A stretch of DNA of 64,000 bases from Leptotrichia wadei. Lineage in GTDB: Bacteria > Fusobacteriota > Fusobacteriia > Fusobacteriales > Leptotrichiaceae. Below are positions 7,617 to 16,902 of the stretch, in pieces. Within the stretch, counting starts at the first letter, position 1, and each line of letters begins with the position of its first letter. Below the pieces are notes generated by a model that was not told where the DNA came from, did not search any database, and saw nothing but the letters and a program-made list of their open reading frames with translations. The DNA is taken from positions 1,426,001 through 1,490,000 of the forward strand of contig NZ_AP019841.1 in assembly GCF_007990445.1 (NCBI RefSeq), given 5' to 3'. Made by a program: the position numbers and the translations under genes.

Positions 7617-9078
7617 TTGGTCAAAATTTGTATCAATAAGATAAGTGAGGATATTGTAAAAGATTTTAAAATAGATGGGAAAAATGAAGATTTAAAATAT
7701 TATGAGGACGTTTTCAATGTGAATGATTTTATTAAACAAGAAAAATTTTAATTTTAGGATATAAAGGCACAGGAAAAACATATTTTTAAAAAAAAGTAAG
7801 AGAAATTAAAGAAGAAAATAATTTTAAAATTATTAATTGCAATATGGAAAAGTTTTATCTTATTTTGAATAAATTAGATAAAACTAAGATAGAAAATATA
7901 AGAAAAGAATTAGATATGATTTGGAAATTTATGATTTTTATTGAAATCTTTAAGAGAATAAAAGATGAAAAATGAATGGAGAAAATAGAAAAATCTTAAG
8001 TTAATAAATAAATTTTTGCAAAAAAATAGTTTTCTTTTGAACCTATCTTCTGATAAGATAATAAGTAAAATTATAGAAAGAGAAATCGAAACACAAATTG
8101 AAACCAATTTACTTGAAAAATTATTTTCTACTATAAAAAATAGATTTAATTTAAAAGAACAGAAAAGTTCTGTAAAAGCAGAATACTATGATTTTTTGGA
8201 AGATTTTGAAGAAAAAACATCATCAATTTTGAGTGAATGTACATTTGGAATAGGAATTTTTTTGATGAATTGGATTCTAAGTTTGAAAAGGTACTGAAAA
8301 TGAAAGAATATTACTTTCGTTATTAGAAGAAACCAAAAGATTAAATTATGAATATGAAAATCTCGATATTTTTGTATGTTTGAGAACAGAAATATTTGAA
8401 TTGTTAAATTCTCCTGATTTAAACAAAATAAAAGAAGATAAATCAATTACCTTTAAATGGGATAGACGGACCTTATTAAAAGTAATAAAAAAGAGACTTG
8501 GAGAAGACAATGAATCTGACTCTGAGTTTATAAAAAAATATTTTGAAAGTAACAAAAAAAGAATAAATTTAAAAAACAATAAAAAGAAAATAGAAATTTT
8601 TAAATATATATTAAACAAAACGAGATACAGACCAAGAGATGTAGTTGCATTCTTTAAATATGTTTTTGAAAATAATCCAGAAATCCCTATAATTAATGAA
8701 ACGTTGGATAAAGAATATGGTTATTCCAATTATTTGTATCAAGAAATCAAAAATGAATTATCCGGATTTTATGATAATAGAAAAATAGAGGATATATTCA
8801 ATAAAATAAAAAAATTCAATAAGAGTGCTTTTATCATTAAAGATTTTTTAAAAGAAAATAGAATAGATAAGAAGCAAAAAGAGTTTTATTTGAATTTTTT
8901 TAAGAAATTATACGATTTAGGTATTATAAATATTGTGCAAATACAAAATGGACATAAGGAAAATATTTTAAATTATAATATTGATGGTTCATATTTATTA
9001 GATGAAAAATGTTTTGTAGCAATAAACTACGGATTAAGAAATCATCTAAAATTATATAATCCAGATAGCAATAATTAA
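7617..9078 (+). pseudogene. P-loop ATPase, Sll1717-like, broken by several indels and stops
   Basis: The early part reads ISEDIVKDFKIDGKNEDLKY and then DVFNVNDFIKQEK, followed after a frame change by the Walker A segment LGYKGTGKTYF near 7755-7790. Frames shift again near 7785, and stops occur near 7975-8010. The largest remaining piece, 8380-9078 (232 aa), carries CLRTEIFELLNSPDLNKIKE-type sequence, WDRRTLLKVIKKRL, TRYRPRDVVAFFKY and a C-terminal winged-helix-like end. This order fits the Sll1717-type P-loop ATPases, mostly of unknown function and often in accessory or defence-like regions. The ATPase core is destroyed, so only a fragment could be made. Confidence 0.55.
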
Positions 9079-9152
9079 AAAATGCCTTGCAATTCTAAGC
9101 GGCTGCTGAATCACAAGGCGATATACTAAAAGTATTTATCAGTTTTATTTAT
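9077..9152 (-). ncRNA. Candidate short sRNA, about 75 nt
   Basis: A consensus minus-strand promoter (9159-9186) is followed within about 75 nt by an intrinsic terminator. GCCTTG and CAAGGC (9084-9089 with 9114-9119) enclose a 24-nt loop containing CAGCAGCCGC, and six T follow on the minus strand (9077-9082). No open frame fits, so the product is probably an untranslated RNA. The terminator tail overlaps the stop codon of the convergent ATPase pseudogene. Family unknown. Confidence 0.5.
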
Positions 9153-9158
9153 GTTTTA

Positions 9159-9186
9159 ATTATAGCATATTTTCTTAAAATGTCAA
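9159..9186 (-). promoter_or_regulatory. Consensus promoter for the minus-strand sRNA
   Basis: On the minus strand TTGACA (9186-9181), a 16-bp spacer and TATAAT (9164-9159). Both boxes are perfect. It starts right behind the terminator of the 46-aa ORF. Confidence 0.65.
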
Positions 9187-9195
9187 CCAAAAAAC

Positions 9196-9215
9196 AAGAG
9201 CCAATTAAGGCTCTT
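9196..9215 (-). terminator. Intrinsic terminator of the 46-aa ORF
   Basis: AAGAGCC (9196-9202) and GGCTCTT (9209-9215) form a 7-bp stem with a 6-nt loop that includes the stop codon. The minus strand continues with a T-rich tail (GTTTTTTGG). Confidence 0.7.
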
Positions 9216-9345
9216 CTTCAATTTCTTTTATTATATTTTCAATTTCAATTTTTAATTCTTTTAACTCTTTAAGATCCATTTCTTTTAGAACTTTTATTTT
9301 AAGTTCATTTAAATTTTTAATTTCTTTTTCTTTGATTTTTTTCAT
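9205..9345 (-). CDS. Small charged helical protein (46 aa), unknown
   Basis: On the minus strand ATG 9345 follows GGAGTTAAA, a good ribosome binding site, and opens MKKIKEKEIKNLNELKIKVL. It ends EIEEEP at a TAA inside the terminator stem. The protein is nearly all Lys, Glu, Leu and Ile and would form one long amphipathic helix or coiled coil. Its own binding site and terminator support a real gene. The promoter is less clear; TTGCTA with TACTAC upstream is weak. A divergent short RNA starts about 45 bp upstream. No family is recognised. Confidence 0.5.
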   Translation of the reverse strand: MKKIKEKEIKNLNELKIKVLKEMDLKELKELKIEIENIIKEIEEEP

Positions 9346-9355
9346 TTTAACTCCA

Positions 9356-9384
9356 TTGCCTTTTCAATTTATCTGTGATAAAAT
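9356..9384 (+). promoter_or_regulatory. Promoter of the plus-strand short RNA
   Basis: TTGCCT (9356-9361), a 17-bp spacer and TAAAAT (9379-9384). It overlaps the region just upstream of the divergent 46-aa ORF, so the two could be co-regulated or exclusive. Confidence 0.45.
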
Positions 9385-9390
9385 GAAAGT

Positions 9391-9444
9391 GTAGTAAATA
9401 TGTTTATAACTCTAGCAATACTGCGAATATTGTTAGAGTTTTTT
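9391..9444 (+). ncRNA. Candidate short hairpin RNA, about 55 nt
   Basis: After the promoter at 9356-9384 the predicted RNA is almost only a 13-bp hairpin. Its arms lie at 9408-9420 and 9428-9440, with one G-T wobble and a 7-nt loop CTGCGAA, followed by TTTT. No coding frame fits. It is antisense to the probable 5' leader of the 46-aa ORF, which would allow control of that gene. It could also be only a terminator. Confidence 0.4.
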
Positions 9445-9562
9445 AGTGCAAAATTACAATATACGCACAATATACAAATTAAACAAGAAATATTGATTTT
9501 ATAGGTATTTGAATACTGTTAAAAATTCTCAAAAAGATAATTGTATTTGTATTATTTTATAT

Positions 9563-9594
9563 ACCCTTGGAAACACTGGTTTTCAGGGGTTTTT
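9563..9594 (+). terminator. Strong intrinsic terminator hairpin
   Basis: A 12-bp stem with two G-T wobbles (ACCCTTGGAAAC at 9563-9574 with GTTTTCAGGGGT at 9579-9590) and a 4-nt loop is followed by a T run. No gene on the plus strand ends nearby. The stretch 9445-9560 shows nothing recognisable. Confidence 0.5.
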
Positions 9595-9653
9595 ATTTTA
9601 CGAAATTTTATTAAAGCTATTGAATATTTTTTTAACAAAAAGATAGCAAGAAG

Positions 9654-9677
9654 TCTCCGACTTCTATAAGTGGGAGA
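9654..9677 (+). repeat. Left-end hairpin of the IS605-type element
   Basis: TCTCCGACTT and AAGTGGGAGA pair around CTAT with a single G-G mismatch. Subterminal imperfect hairpins of this kind are the TnpA recognition structures of IS200/IS605 ends. The sequence mirrors the right-end hairpin core. Confidence 0.65.
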
Positions 9678-9694
9678 TGAATTGCTTTTTTTTA

Positions 9695-9723
9695 TTGAAA
9701 AAAGGATACATCCATGATATAAT
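9695..9723 (+). promoter_or_regulatory. Promoter of tnpB
   Basis: TTGAAA (9695-9700), exactly 17 bp, then TATAAT (9718-9723), lying inside the element about 95 bp before the tnpB start. Confidence 0.6.
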
Positions 9724-9817
9724 TTTTGTATAAAATATCGAAGAGAAGTTATAAATAATAAAATTTCTAAAGGAATAATTAGAAATAATATTCAAAATCA
9801 AAAGGAGGTGTAATTTT

Positions 9818-10915
9818 ATGAAATATAATTTAGCATTCAAATACAGAATTTATCCAAATAAAGAGCAGAAATTATTGATAAATAAGACTTTTGGATGTGT
9901 TCGTTTTGTTTACAATACGATTTTGTGTATCGCTAATAAAATTTATGAAGAAACTGGAAAAAATAAAATAATTACACCTGCCAGTTTGAAAAGTGAAAAT
10001 CAATTTTTAAAAGAAGTAGACAGCTTGGCACTTTCAAATGCTCAATTGAATGTAAAACGATCGTTTACAAATTTTTTTCAAAAGAGAGCAAAGTTTCCAA
10101 AGTTCAAATCTAAAAAAAATAGTGTCAAAAGTTATACGACAAATTGTGTGAACAATTCGATACGAATTGAAGAAAACAAATACTTGGTTTTGCCAAAATT
10201 GAAAAAAGTTAAATTAAAATATCATAGAGAAATACCGAAGGATTACAAGATAAAATCAGTAACATTGACAAACAGTAATGGAAATTACTATGTTTCTATT
10301 TTGACGGAATTTAAAAAGGAAATTCAAAAGGTAGCTAGTAATGATAAAGTAACAGGACTTGATTTTTCAATGTCTGAATTATTTGTCAGTTCTGAAAACC
10401 AAAGAGCTGATTATCCAAAATATTTTAGGATGTTGGAAGAAGAATTGAAAAAATTACAGAAATCATTATCGAGAAAAGTGAAATTTTCTAAAAATTGGTA
10501 TAAGCAAAAAGCGAAAATATCAAAATTGCATGAGTATATCAAGAATTGCCGAAGAGATTTTTTGCATAAATTGTCGAAAAAATTGTCTGAAACATATAAT
10601 GCTGTGGTTGTTGAGGATTTGAATATGAAAGGGATGAGTCAGGCATTAAATTTTGGTAAAAGTGTAGGAGATAATGGCTGGGGAATGTTTTTGAAAATGC
10701 TTGAGTATAAGTTGATGTTTTTAGGGAAACAATTTTTTAAGATAAATAAATGGTTTCCGTCATCGAAAACTTGTAGTAGATGTGGAAATATTAAAGAGGA
10801 ACTGAAATTATCAGAAAGAAGTTATAAATGTGAGTGCTGTGGGATTGAAATTGATAGAGATTACAATGCGGCACTGAATATAAAAAACATTGGAAAAGCG
10901 ATGTTGGAATATTAA
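9818..10915 (+). CDS. tnpB: TnpB RNA-guided endonuclease (IS605 OrfB family)
   Basis: This protein is 365 aa, starting at ATG 9818 behind AAAGGAGGTGTAATTTT. TnpB proteins are RNA-guided nucleases related to Cas12. They use an RNA from the element's right end to cut matching DNA and favour retention of the element. The N-terminus has the family segment KYRIYPNKEQKLLINKTFG. All RuvC parts are present: GLDFSMSELF (first Asp), VVVEDLNMKGM (Glu) and the late DRDYNAALNI (Asp). A four-Cys zinc finger, CSRCG...CECCG, lies just before the last motif. The length is slightly under the usual 370-400 aa because the linker around NFFQKRAKFPKFK is compact. No frameshift is seen, unlike the adjoining prophage, so it is probably active. 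Confidence 0.9.
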   Translation: MKYNLAFKYRIYPNKEQKLLINKTFGCVRFVYNTILCIANKIYEETGKNKIITPASLKSENQFLKEVDSLALSNAQLNVKRSFTNFFQKRAKFPKFKSKKNSVKSYTTNCVNNSIRIEENKYLVLPKLKKVKLKYHREIPKDYKIKSVTLTNSNGNYYVSILTEFKKEIQKVASNDKVTGLDFSMSELFVSSENQRADYPKYFRMLEEELKKLQKSLSRKVKFSKNWYKQKAKISKLHEYIKNCRRDFLHKLSKKLSETYNAVVVEDLNMKGMSQALNFGKSVGDNGWGMFLKMLEYKLMFLGKQFFKINKWFPSSKTCSRCGNIKEELKLSERSYKCECCGIEIDRDYNAALNIKNIGKAMLEY

Positions 10916-10916
10916 G

Positions 10917-11050
10917 AAAATAAAAGAAAACAGGGCAGGGACTGCCCGAAGAGCTTGGTAAATATATTTGGCTAACAAAAGCAGATACTTCCCAAGAAGC
11001 TCTCGCTTCTAAAAGCGGGAGTAGTTCACATTAAGATATACTATAATAAA
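10917..11050 (+). ncRNA. Predicted reRNA/omegaRNA of tnpB with guide
   Basis: The region after the tnpB stop has GGGCA-GGGAC-TGCCC (about 10935-10949) and the terminal hairpin CTCTCGCTT/AAGCGGGAG (11000-11008 with 11013-11021), ending TAGTTCAC at 11029. In characterised IS605 elements this end is the scaffold of the TnpB guide RNA, and the flanking host sequence is the guide. Here the guide would begin at 11030 (ATTAAGATATACTATAATAA). The RNA boundaries are inferred by family analogy. Confidence 0.6.
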
Positions 11051-11134
11051 ATAAAAACTAAATCTACAGATCATAAAACTTTAAGAAGCTAGATAAGCTA
11101 GATAAGCATATTTTTTTGAAAGAAGGGATAAATA

Positions 11135-11962
11135 ATGATAAAATTAATTGCAATTGACATGGATGGAACTTTGCTAAATGAAAAAAAACATATTGACAAG
11201 GCACAAAAGGAAGCTATTCACGAAGCGGTAGAAGCAGGAATAAAGATTGTACTTTGCACTGGCAGACCTTTATATGGAATTTTGCCATTTTATGAGGAAC
11301 TTGGATTATCAGAACTTGATTCAGAAGGATATGTTATTTTAAATAACGGCTGCTCTATTCATAAAACAAAAGACTGGGAACTGATTGACCAAGTAAATTT
11401 CACTTCTGATGATATTGATTATTTACATAAATTCTCTGAAGGTTATGATATAAATTTTACTTTGGTAAATGACTATTATTATTTCAACATAGGCAGAAAA
11501 CCTACAGATGAGCTTATTACAGATGCTGGATTTGTTTTTTCAGATATTACAAATATAAGTCTTAAAGAAGCAAAAAATGGAAAACATAAAATAATAAAAA
11601 TAATGTTCCTTGGAAATCCTAACATAATGGCAGATTTTCAAAAAGAAAATGAAAATATTTTAAAAGATAAATATAGCAGTGTGCTAAGCCAGCCTTATGT
11701 TTATGAAATACTGCCAAAGGGAAATAATAAAGGAACTGGATTGAAAAAACTTGCGAAAAAACTGGGAATTAAGCAGGAAGAAATAATGGCAATTGGAGAT
11801 GGAAATAACGATATTGAAATGTTTGAATATGCAAATTACAGTGTTGCAATGGAAAATAGTACAGAACTTGCCAAAAAGGCTGCAAAGTATCAAACTGACA
11901 GCAATGAAAATGATGGCGTAGCAAAAGCAATTAGAAAATATGCCTTGAACAATTCAAATTAA
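11135..11962 (+). CDS. HAD-IIB (Cof/YidA-type) phosphatase
   Basis: This encodes 275 aa from ATG 11135 behind GAAGGGATAAATA. It is a cytosolic haloacid dehalogenase-type phosphatase acting on sugar phosphates or similar small phospho-compounds. Motif I is D8-M-D10-G-T-L, motif II lies in CTGRP near residue 42, and motif IV is GDGNNDIEM near residue 225. The alpha/beta cap insert between motifs II and III is the C2B type that defines the Cof family. The gene stands alone, just downstream of the IS605 element and closed by a terminator. The exact substrate cannot be told from sequence. Confidence 0.85.
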   Translation: MIKLIAIDMDGTLLNEKKHIDKAQKEAIHEAVEAGIKIVLCTGRPLYGILPFYEELGLSELDSEGYVILNNGCSIHKTKDWELIDQVNFTSDDIDYLHKFSEGYDINFTLVNDYYYFNIGRKPTDELITDAGFVFSDITNISLKEAKNGKHKIIKIMFLGNPNIMADFQKENENILKDKYSSVLSQPYVYEILPKGNNKGTGLKKLAKKLGIKQEEIMAIGDGNNDIEMFEYANYSVAMENSTELAKKAAKYQTDSNENDGVAKAIRKYALNNSN

Positions 11963-12025
11963 TATTAGAATTATAATAAAATAAATTTCATTAAAAAAGA
12001 AATTAAAATAAAAATTATGAATATA

Positions 12026-12076
12026 ATATAACCAAAAAACAGTTAGTCATAAAAGTTTTAAGGTTATATTTTTTTA
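12026..12076 (+). terminator. Intrinsic terminator after the HAD gene
   Basis: ATATAACC (12026-12033) pairs with GGTTATAT (12062-12069). An inner AAAAC/GTTTT stem extends the fold, and a run of T follows. Confidence 0.65.
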
Positions 12077-12083
12077 TAACCCG

Positions 12084-12112
12084 TTGATATTTCAATTTTT
12101 TTATAGTACAAT
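12084..12112 (+). promoter_or_regulatory. Promoter of the mvaS-mvaA operon
   Basis: TTGATA (12084-12089), a 17-bp spacer and TACAAT (12107-12112), 73 bp before the preferred mvaS start. Confidence 0.6.
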
Positions 12113-12185
12113 ATATGAGAGTTATATTTAATAATAAAACTTAATGATTCTTTCAAAAAATATTAAAAAGAAAGGGCTAAATTTT

Positions 12186-13400
12186 ATGAAAATTAAGGAA
12201 ATAAAAGAAAAAATCAAAATTGGAATAGATAAAATTGGTTTTGCAATGCCAAAATATTTTCTCGATATACGGGATCTGGCACTTGGACGGAATGAAAATG
12301 AAAATAAGTTTGTAAAGGGGCTTATGCAAAGTGAAATGAGCATTTCAACAGTTACAGAGGATATTGTGTCTCTTGGAGCTTCTGCCGCTGCACAGATTCT
12401 TGACGAGGAAGATAAAAAAAATATTGATATGGTTATTGTTGGAACAGAATCTGGAGTTGATCAAAGCAAGGCATCTGCTGTTTTTATTCATCATCTATTG
12501 AATATTCAGCCATTTGCACGATGTATCGAAATTAAGGAAGCCTGCTATGGTGCAACTGCCGCACTGAGTTTTGCAAAAAATTATATTGAAAAAAATAACG
12601 ACGCTTCTGTTCTTGTAATTGCTTCAGATATTGCAAGATATGGAATTGACACTCCTGGGGAATCTACACAAGGTGCAGGAAGTATAGCAATGTTAATAAA
12701 AAAAGATCCAGCAATCGCCGTAATAAATGATGAAAACGTATGTCAGACACGTGACATAATGGACTTTTGGCGTCCAAACTACTCGGATTTTCCATACGTA
12801 GATGGACATTTTTCAACAAAGCAGTATCTTGACTGCCTTACAACGACATTTGAAGAATATAAAAAAAGGTATAATCAGAGTTTAGATGATTTTGATGCCT
12901 TCTGTTTTCATCTTCCATTTCCAAAACTTGGATTAAAGGCAATTAATTCAATTTTAGAGAAAAACATTGAAAAAGAAATAAAAAATGACTTTCTAGAAAA
13001 ATTTCACGCTTCAATAATCTATGGAAAACGAGTTGGAAATATCTATACTGGCTCTCTTTATCTAAGTTTGCTGTCATTGCTTGAAAATTGCGTGAATTTA
13101 AATGGTGGTGACAAAATTGGGATGTACAGTTATGGAAGTGGCGCTGTTTGTGAATTTTTTAATCTAACTCTTGTAGAGGGATTTAAAAATCACTTGCGAT
13201 GTGATAGGTTAAATGACTTTGAAAATAGAAAACAATTGTCAATGGAAGAATATGAGAATATGTTTTTTGAAAAAATAGTTTTAGATGAGGAAGGAAACTG
13301 TGATTTTTCAAATAATAAATTTATTCAGGAAAGTGATAATTCATTTGTTCTTGCAAAAATTGAAAATCATAAAAGAGTTTATAAAAAATTAAATGAATAA
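12186..13400 (+). CDS. mvaS: Hydroxymethylglutaryl-CoA synthase
   Basis: This enzyme condenses acetyl-CoA with acetoacetyl-CoA to HMG-CoA, the entry to the mevalonate route to isoprenoids. The product is 404 aa, the usual bacterial length. C120 in EIKEACYGATAAL is the acyl-carrying nucleophile. E88 in GTESGVDQSK and the His in FCFHLPFPKLG complete the catalytic set known from Enterococcus MvaS. I start at ATG 12186, close after AAAGGG. An in-frame ATG at 12144 would add 14 residues, but it has no ribosome binding site and the extra residues are not family-like. mvaA follows 44 bp later, which gives an operon of the first two committed steps. Confidence 0.92.
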   Translation: MKIKEIKEKIKIGIDKIGFAMPKYFLDIRDLALGRNENENKFVKGLMQSEMSISTVTEDIVSLGASAAAQILDEEDKKNIDMVIVGTESGVDQSKASAVFIHHLLNIQPFARCIEIKEACYGATAALSFAKNYIEKNNDASVLVIASDIARYGIDTPGESTQGAGSIAMLIKKDPAIAVINDENVCQTRDIMDFWRPNYSDFPYVDGHFSTKQYLDCLTTTFEEYKKRYNQSLDDFDAFCFHLPFPKLGLKAINSILEKNIEKEIKNDFLEKFHASIIYGKRVGNIYTGSLYLSLLSLLENCVNLNGGDKIGMYSYGSGAVCEFFNLTLVEGFKNHLRCDRLNDFENRKQLSMEEYENMFFEKIVLDEEGNCDFSNNKFIQESDNSFVLAKIENHKRVYKKLNE

Positions 13401-13444
13401 ATTAAAATTATTATGAAGCGACTGAAAGGAATTAATCTTAAACT

Positions 13445-14737
13445 ATGAAAAATGAAAATAAAGAAAAAATAAAAAAATTAAACTGGCTTGGATTTCAAAA
13501 AAAGGAACGGCTTGAAAGAATACAGATGTTAAAGGAAAATGGCTTTTTAAGTGATGAATTTGAACAAATTTTGAAAAAGAACGAAAACTTGCCGCTTGAA
13601 ACTTCAAATCAGATGGCTGAAAATGGAATTGGAACATTTGCTTTACCGTTTAGCATTGCTCCAAATTTTATCGTTGATGGAAAAGACTATGCTGTTCCAA
13701 TGGTTACAGAAGAGCCTTCTGTTGTAGCCGGATGCAGTTATGCAGCTAAAATTATTGGAAAATCTGGCGGTTTTACGACAGAAATTTTGAACAGAAAAAT
13801 GATTGGACAAGTTGCATTGTATGAGATTCTGGACTTTGACAATGCTATTTCAATGGTTTTGGAAAATAAAAATAAACTTTTGAAAATTGCCAATGATGCT
13901 TATCCGTCAATTGTGGCACGTGGCGGCGGCGCAATTGATATTGAAGTTAGAAATATTGATGAATTTTTGGTTGTTTATCTGATTGCCGATGTGAAGGAGG
14001 CTATGGGGGCAAATATTTTAAACACAATGCTTGAGGCTATAAAAACTCCGCTTGAAAACATTACAAACGGAAAAAGCCTAATGGCAATTTTATCAAATTA
14101 TGCGACTGAATCTCTCGTAAAAGCCAAATGTGAAGTAAATATAAAACTTCTTAGCAGCTCAATGGAAAAGTCTATTGAAACTGCAAAAAAAATCGAACTT
14201 GCAAGCAAATTTGCAAAACTTGATGTTTACCGTGCAACAACTCATAATAAAGGGATTTTCAATGGAATTGACGCTGTGGTAATTGCAACTGGAAATGACT
14301 GGCGTGCGATTGAAGCTGGCGGAAATGCATTTGCTGCAAAAAATAGCAAATATGAAGGGCTTACAACTTGGACTTTTGATGAAAGTGAAAATAAATTAAA
14401 GGGCGAACTTACTCTTCCAATGCCGATCGCAAGTGTAGGCGGCTCAATAGGGCTAAATCCAAGTGTAAAAGCTGCATTTAATATTTTGGGGAATCCCAAT
14501 GCGAAAACTTTGGCAAGTATTATCACTTCTGTTGGACTTGCTCAAAATTTTGCTGCAATAAAGGCACTCGTTACAACTGGAATACAGCATGGACATATGA
14601 AATTGCAAGCTCGTTCTCTGGCATTGCTTGCTGGTGCTAAAGGAAAGGAAATTGACATTGCCGTAGAAAAACTTTTGGAAAGCGGAAAAAGTATTAATTT
14701 GGAAAATGTAAAGGAAATTTTGGAAAAAATAAAATAA
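13445..14737 (+). CDS. mvaA: Hydroxymethylglutaryl-CoA reductase, class II
   Basis: This enzyme reduces HMG-CoA to mevalonate. It is 430 aa and lacks the membrane domain of class I enzymes. Class II signatures are MVTEEPSVVAG near residue 90 (catalytic Glu), HNKGIFNGIDAV (Lys), ATGND (Asp) and GIQHGHMKLQ near the C-terminus (His), matching the Pseudomonas mevalonii catalytic four. DVKEAMGANILNTMLE is the nucleotide-binding part; cofactor preference cannot be fixed from sequence. It is the second gene after mvaS. The later mevalonate genes (mvaK1, mvaD, mvaK2) are not in the window. Confidence 0.92.
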   Translation: MKNENKEKIKKLNWLGFQKKERLERIQMLKENGFLSDEFEQILKKNENLPLETSNQMAENGIGTFALPFSIAPNFIVDGKDYAVPMVTEEPSVVAGCSYAAKIIGKSGGFTTEILNRKMIGQVALYEILDFDNAISMVLENKNKLLKIANDAYPSIVARGGGAIDIEVRNIDEFLVVYLIADVKEAMGANILNTMLEAIKTPLENITNGKSLMAILSNYATESLVKAKCEVNIKLLSSSMEKSIETAKKIELASKFAKLDVYRATTHNKGIFNGIDAVVIATGNDWRAIEAGGNAFAAKNSKYEGLTTWTFDESENKLKGELTLPMPIASVGGSIGLNPSVKAAFNILGNPNAKTLASIITSVGLAQNFAAIKALVTTGIQHGHMKLQARSLALLAGAKGKEIDIAVEKLLESGKSINLENVKEILEKIK

Positions 14738-14750
14738 GTAAAAAAAGAAA

Positions 14751-14778
14751 GAGGTAGTTAATCGCTACCTCCATTTTT
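14751..14778. terminator. Bidirectional terminator between mvaA and groL
   Basis: GAGGTAG (14751-14757) and CTACCTC (14765-14771) flank a 7-nt loop. The plus strand continues CATTTTTTA and the minus strand TTTCTTTTTTT, so it can stop both converging transcripts. Confidence 0.75.
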
Positions 14779-14798
14779 TAATATTATAACCTAAATTA

Positions 14799-16436
<1,638 letters not shown>

Positions 16437-16499
16437 CTAAATTTTGTAAATTTTTTATTATGAAATTTATTATTTATATTTTTAGATTTACCAAATTCA

Positions 16500-16763
16500 T
16501 TATTCAACAATTGCTAAAACATTATCTTTTTCTAAAATCAAGTAACTTTCATCTCCATCTTTAACTTCTGTTCCAGAATATTTTTCAAAAATTACTTTAT
16601 TCCCAACTTTAATATCCTCAACTTTTGCCCCAATCGCCAAAACTTCTCCTATTATCGGCTTTTCCTTAGAAGCAGTCCCTGGCAACACGATTCCACTTTT
16701 TGTAACTTCTTCCTGTTCTGTCTGTTTTATTAAAACTCTTTCTCCCAATGGTTTAATTATCAT
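16500..16763 (-). CDS. groS: Co-chaperonin GroES
   Basis: This is the heptameric lid of the GroEL chamber, 87 aa. It begins MIIKPLGERVLIKQTEQEEV and contains the mobile-loop region TKSGIVLPGTASKEKP that docks on GroEL. The family's G-x-G-x turn region is replaced by GEVLAIGAKVEDIKVGNKV, within the normal range. ATG 16763 follows GGAGGACAAA. It is the first gene of the operon; the heat-shock operator lies 80 bp upstream. Confidence 0.96.
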   Translation of the reverse strand: MIIKPLGERVLIKQTEQEEVTKSGIVLPGTASKEKPIIGEVLAIGAKVEDIKVGNKVIFEKYSGTEVKDGDESYLILEKDNVLAIVE

Positions 16764-16842
16764 TTTGTCCTCCTAAAGTCATTTATTTTCATCTTTTTAT
16801 ATTTTTTTAAATAAAAATTTCCGAATTTATATTTTGAAAATT

Positions 16843-16869
16843 TTAGCACTCTATAACTTTAAGTGCTAA
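16843..16869 (-). promoter_or_regulatory. CIRCE operator (HrcA binding site)
   Basis: TTAGCACTC, nine bases, then AAGTGCTAA. This matches the CIRCE consensus TTAGCACTC-N9-GAGTGCTAA except for one base. It lies between the groESL promoter and groS, so HrcA repression is expected. hrcA itself is not in the window. Confidence 0.93.
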
Positions 16870-16873
16870 CAAT

Positions 16874-16902
16874 ATAATAATACATTTTTGAAGATTTTGC
16901 AA
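16874..16902 (-). promoter_or_regulatory. Promoter of groESL
   Basis: On the minus strand TTGCAA (16902-16897), a 17-bp spacer and TATTAT (16879-16874). The CIRCE operator starts 5 bp after the -10 box and so covers the start site. Confidence 0.65.

Larger units (their letters stand above)
9640..11029 (+). mobile_element. IS200/IS605-group element carrying only tnpB
   Basis: The element has a hairpin-bearing left end (9654-9677), its own promoter, an intact tnpB, and a typical right end (hairpin 11000-11021 followed by TAGTTCAC). There is no tnpA transposase gene in or next to it, so movement would need TnpA in trans. The right boundary at about 11029 is well supported by the terminal motif. 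The left boundary near 9640 is approximate. These elements insert without target duplication. Confidence 0.75.

Noticed and set aside
9563-9594. Hairpin considered as a phage attachment site
   Set aside because: No integrase gene and no second copy of the sequence are visible in the window, so only a terminator-like fold can be claimed.
12144-12185. Upstream start for mvaS
   Set aside because: The added 14 residues are not family-like and no ribosome binding site precedes the ATG.
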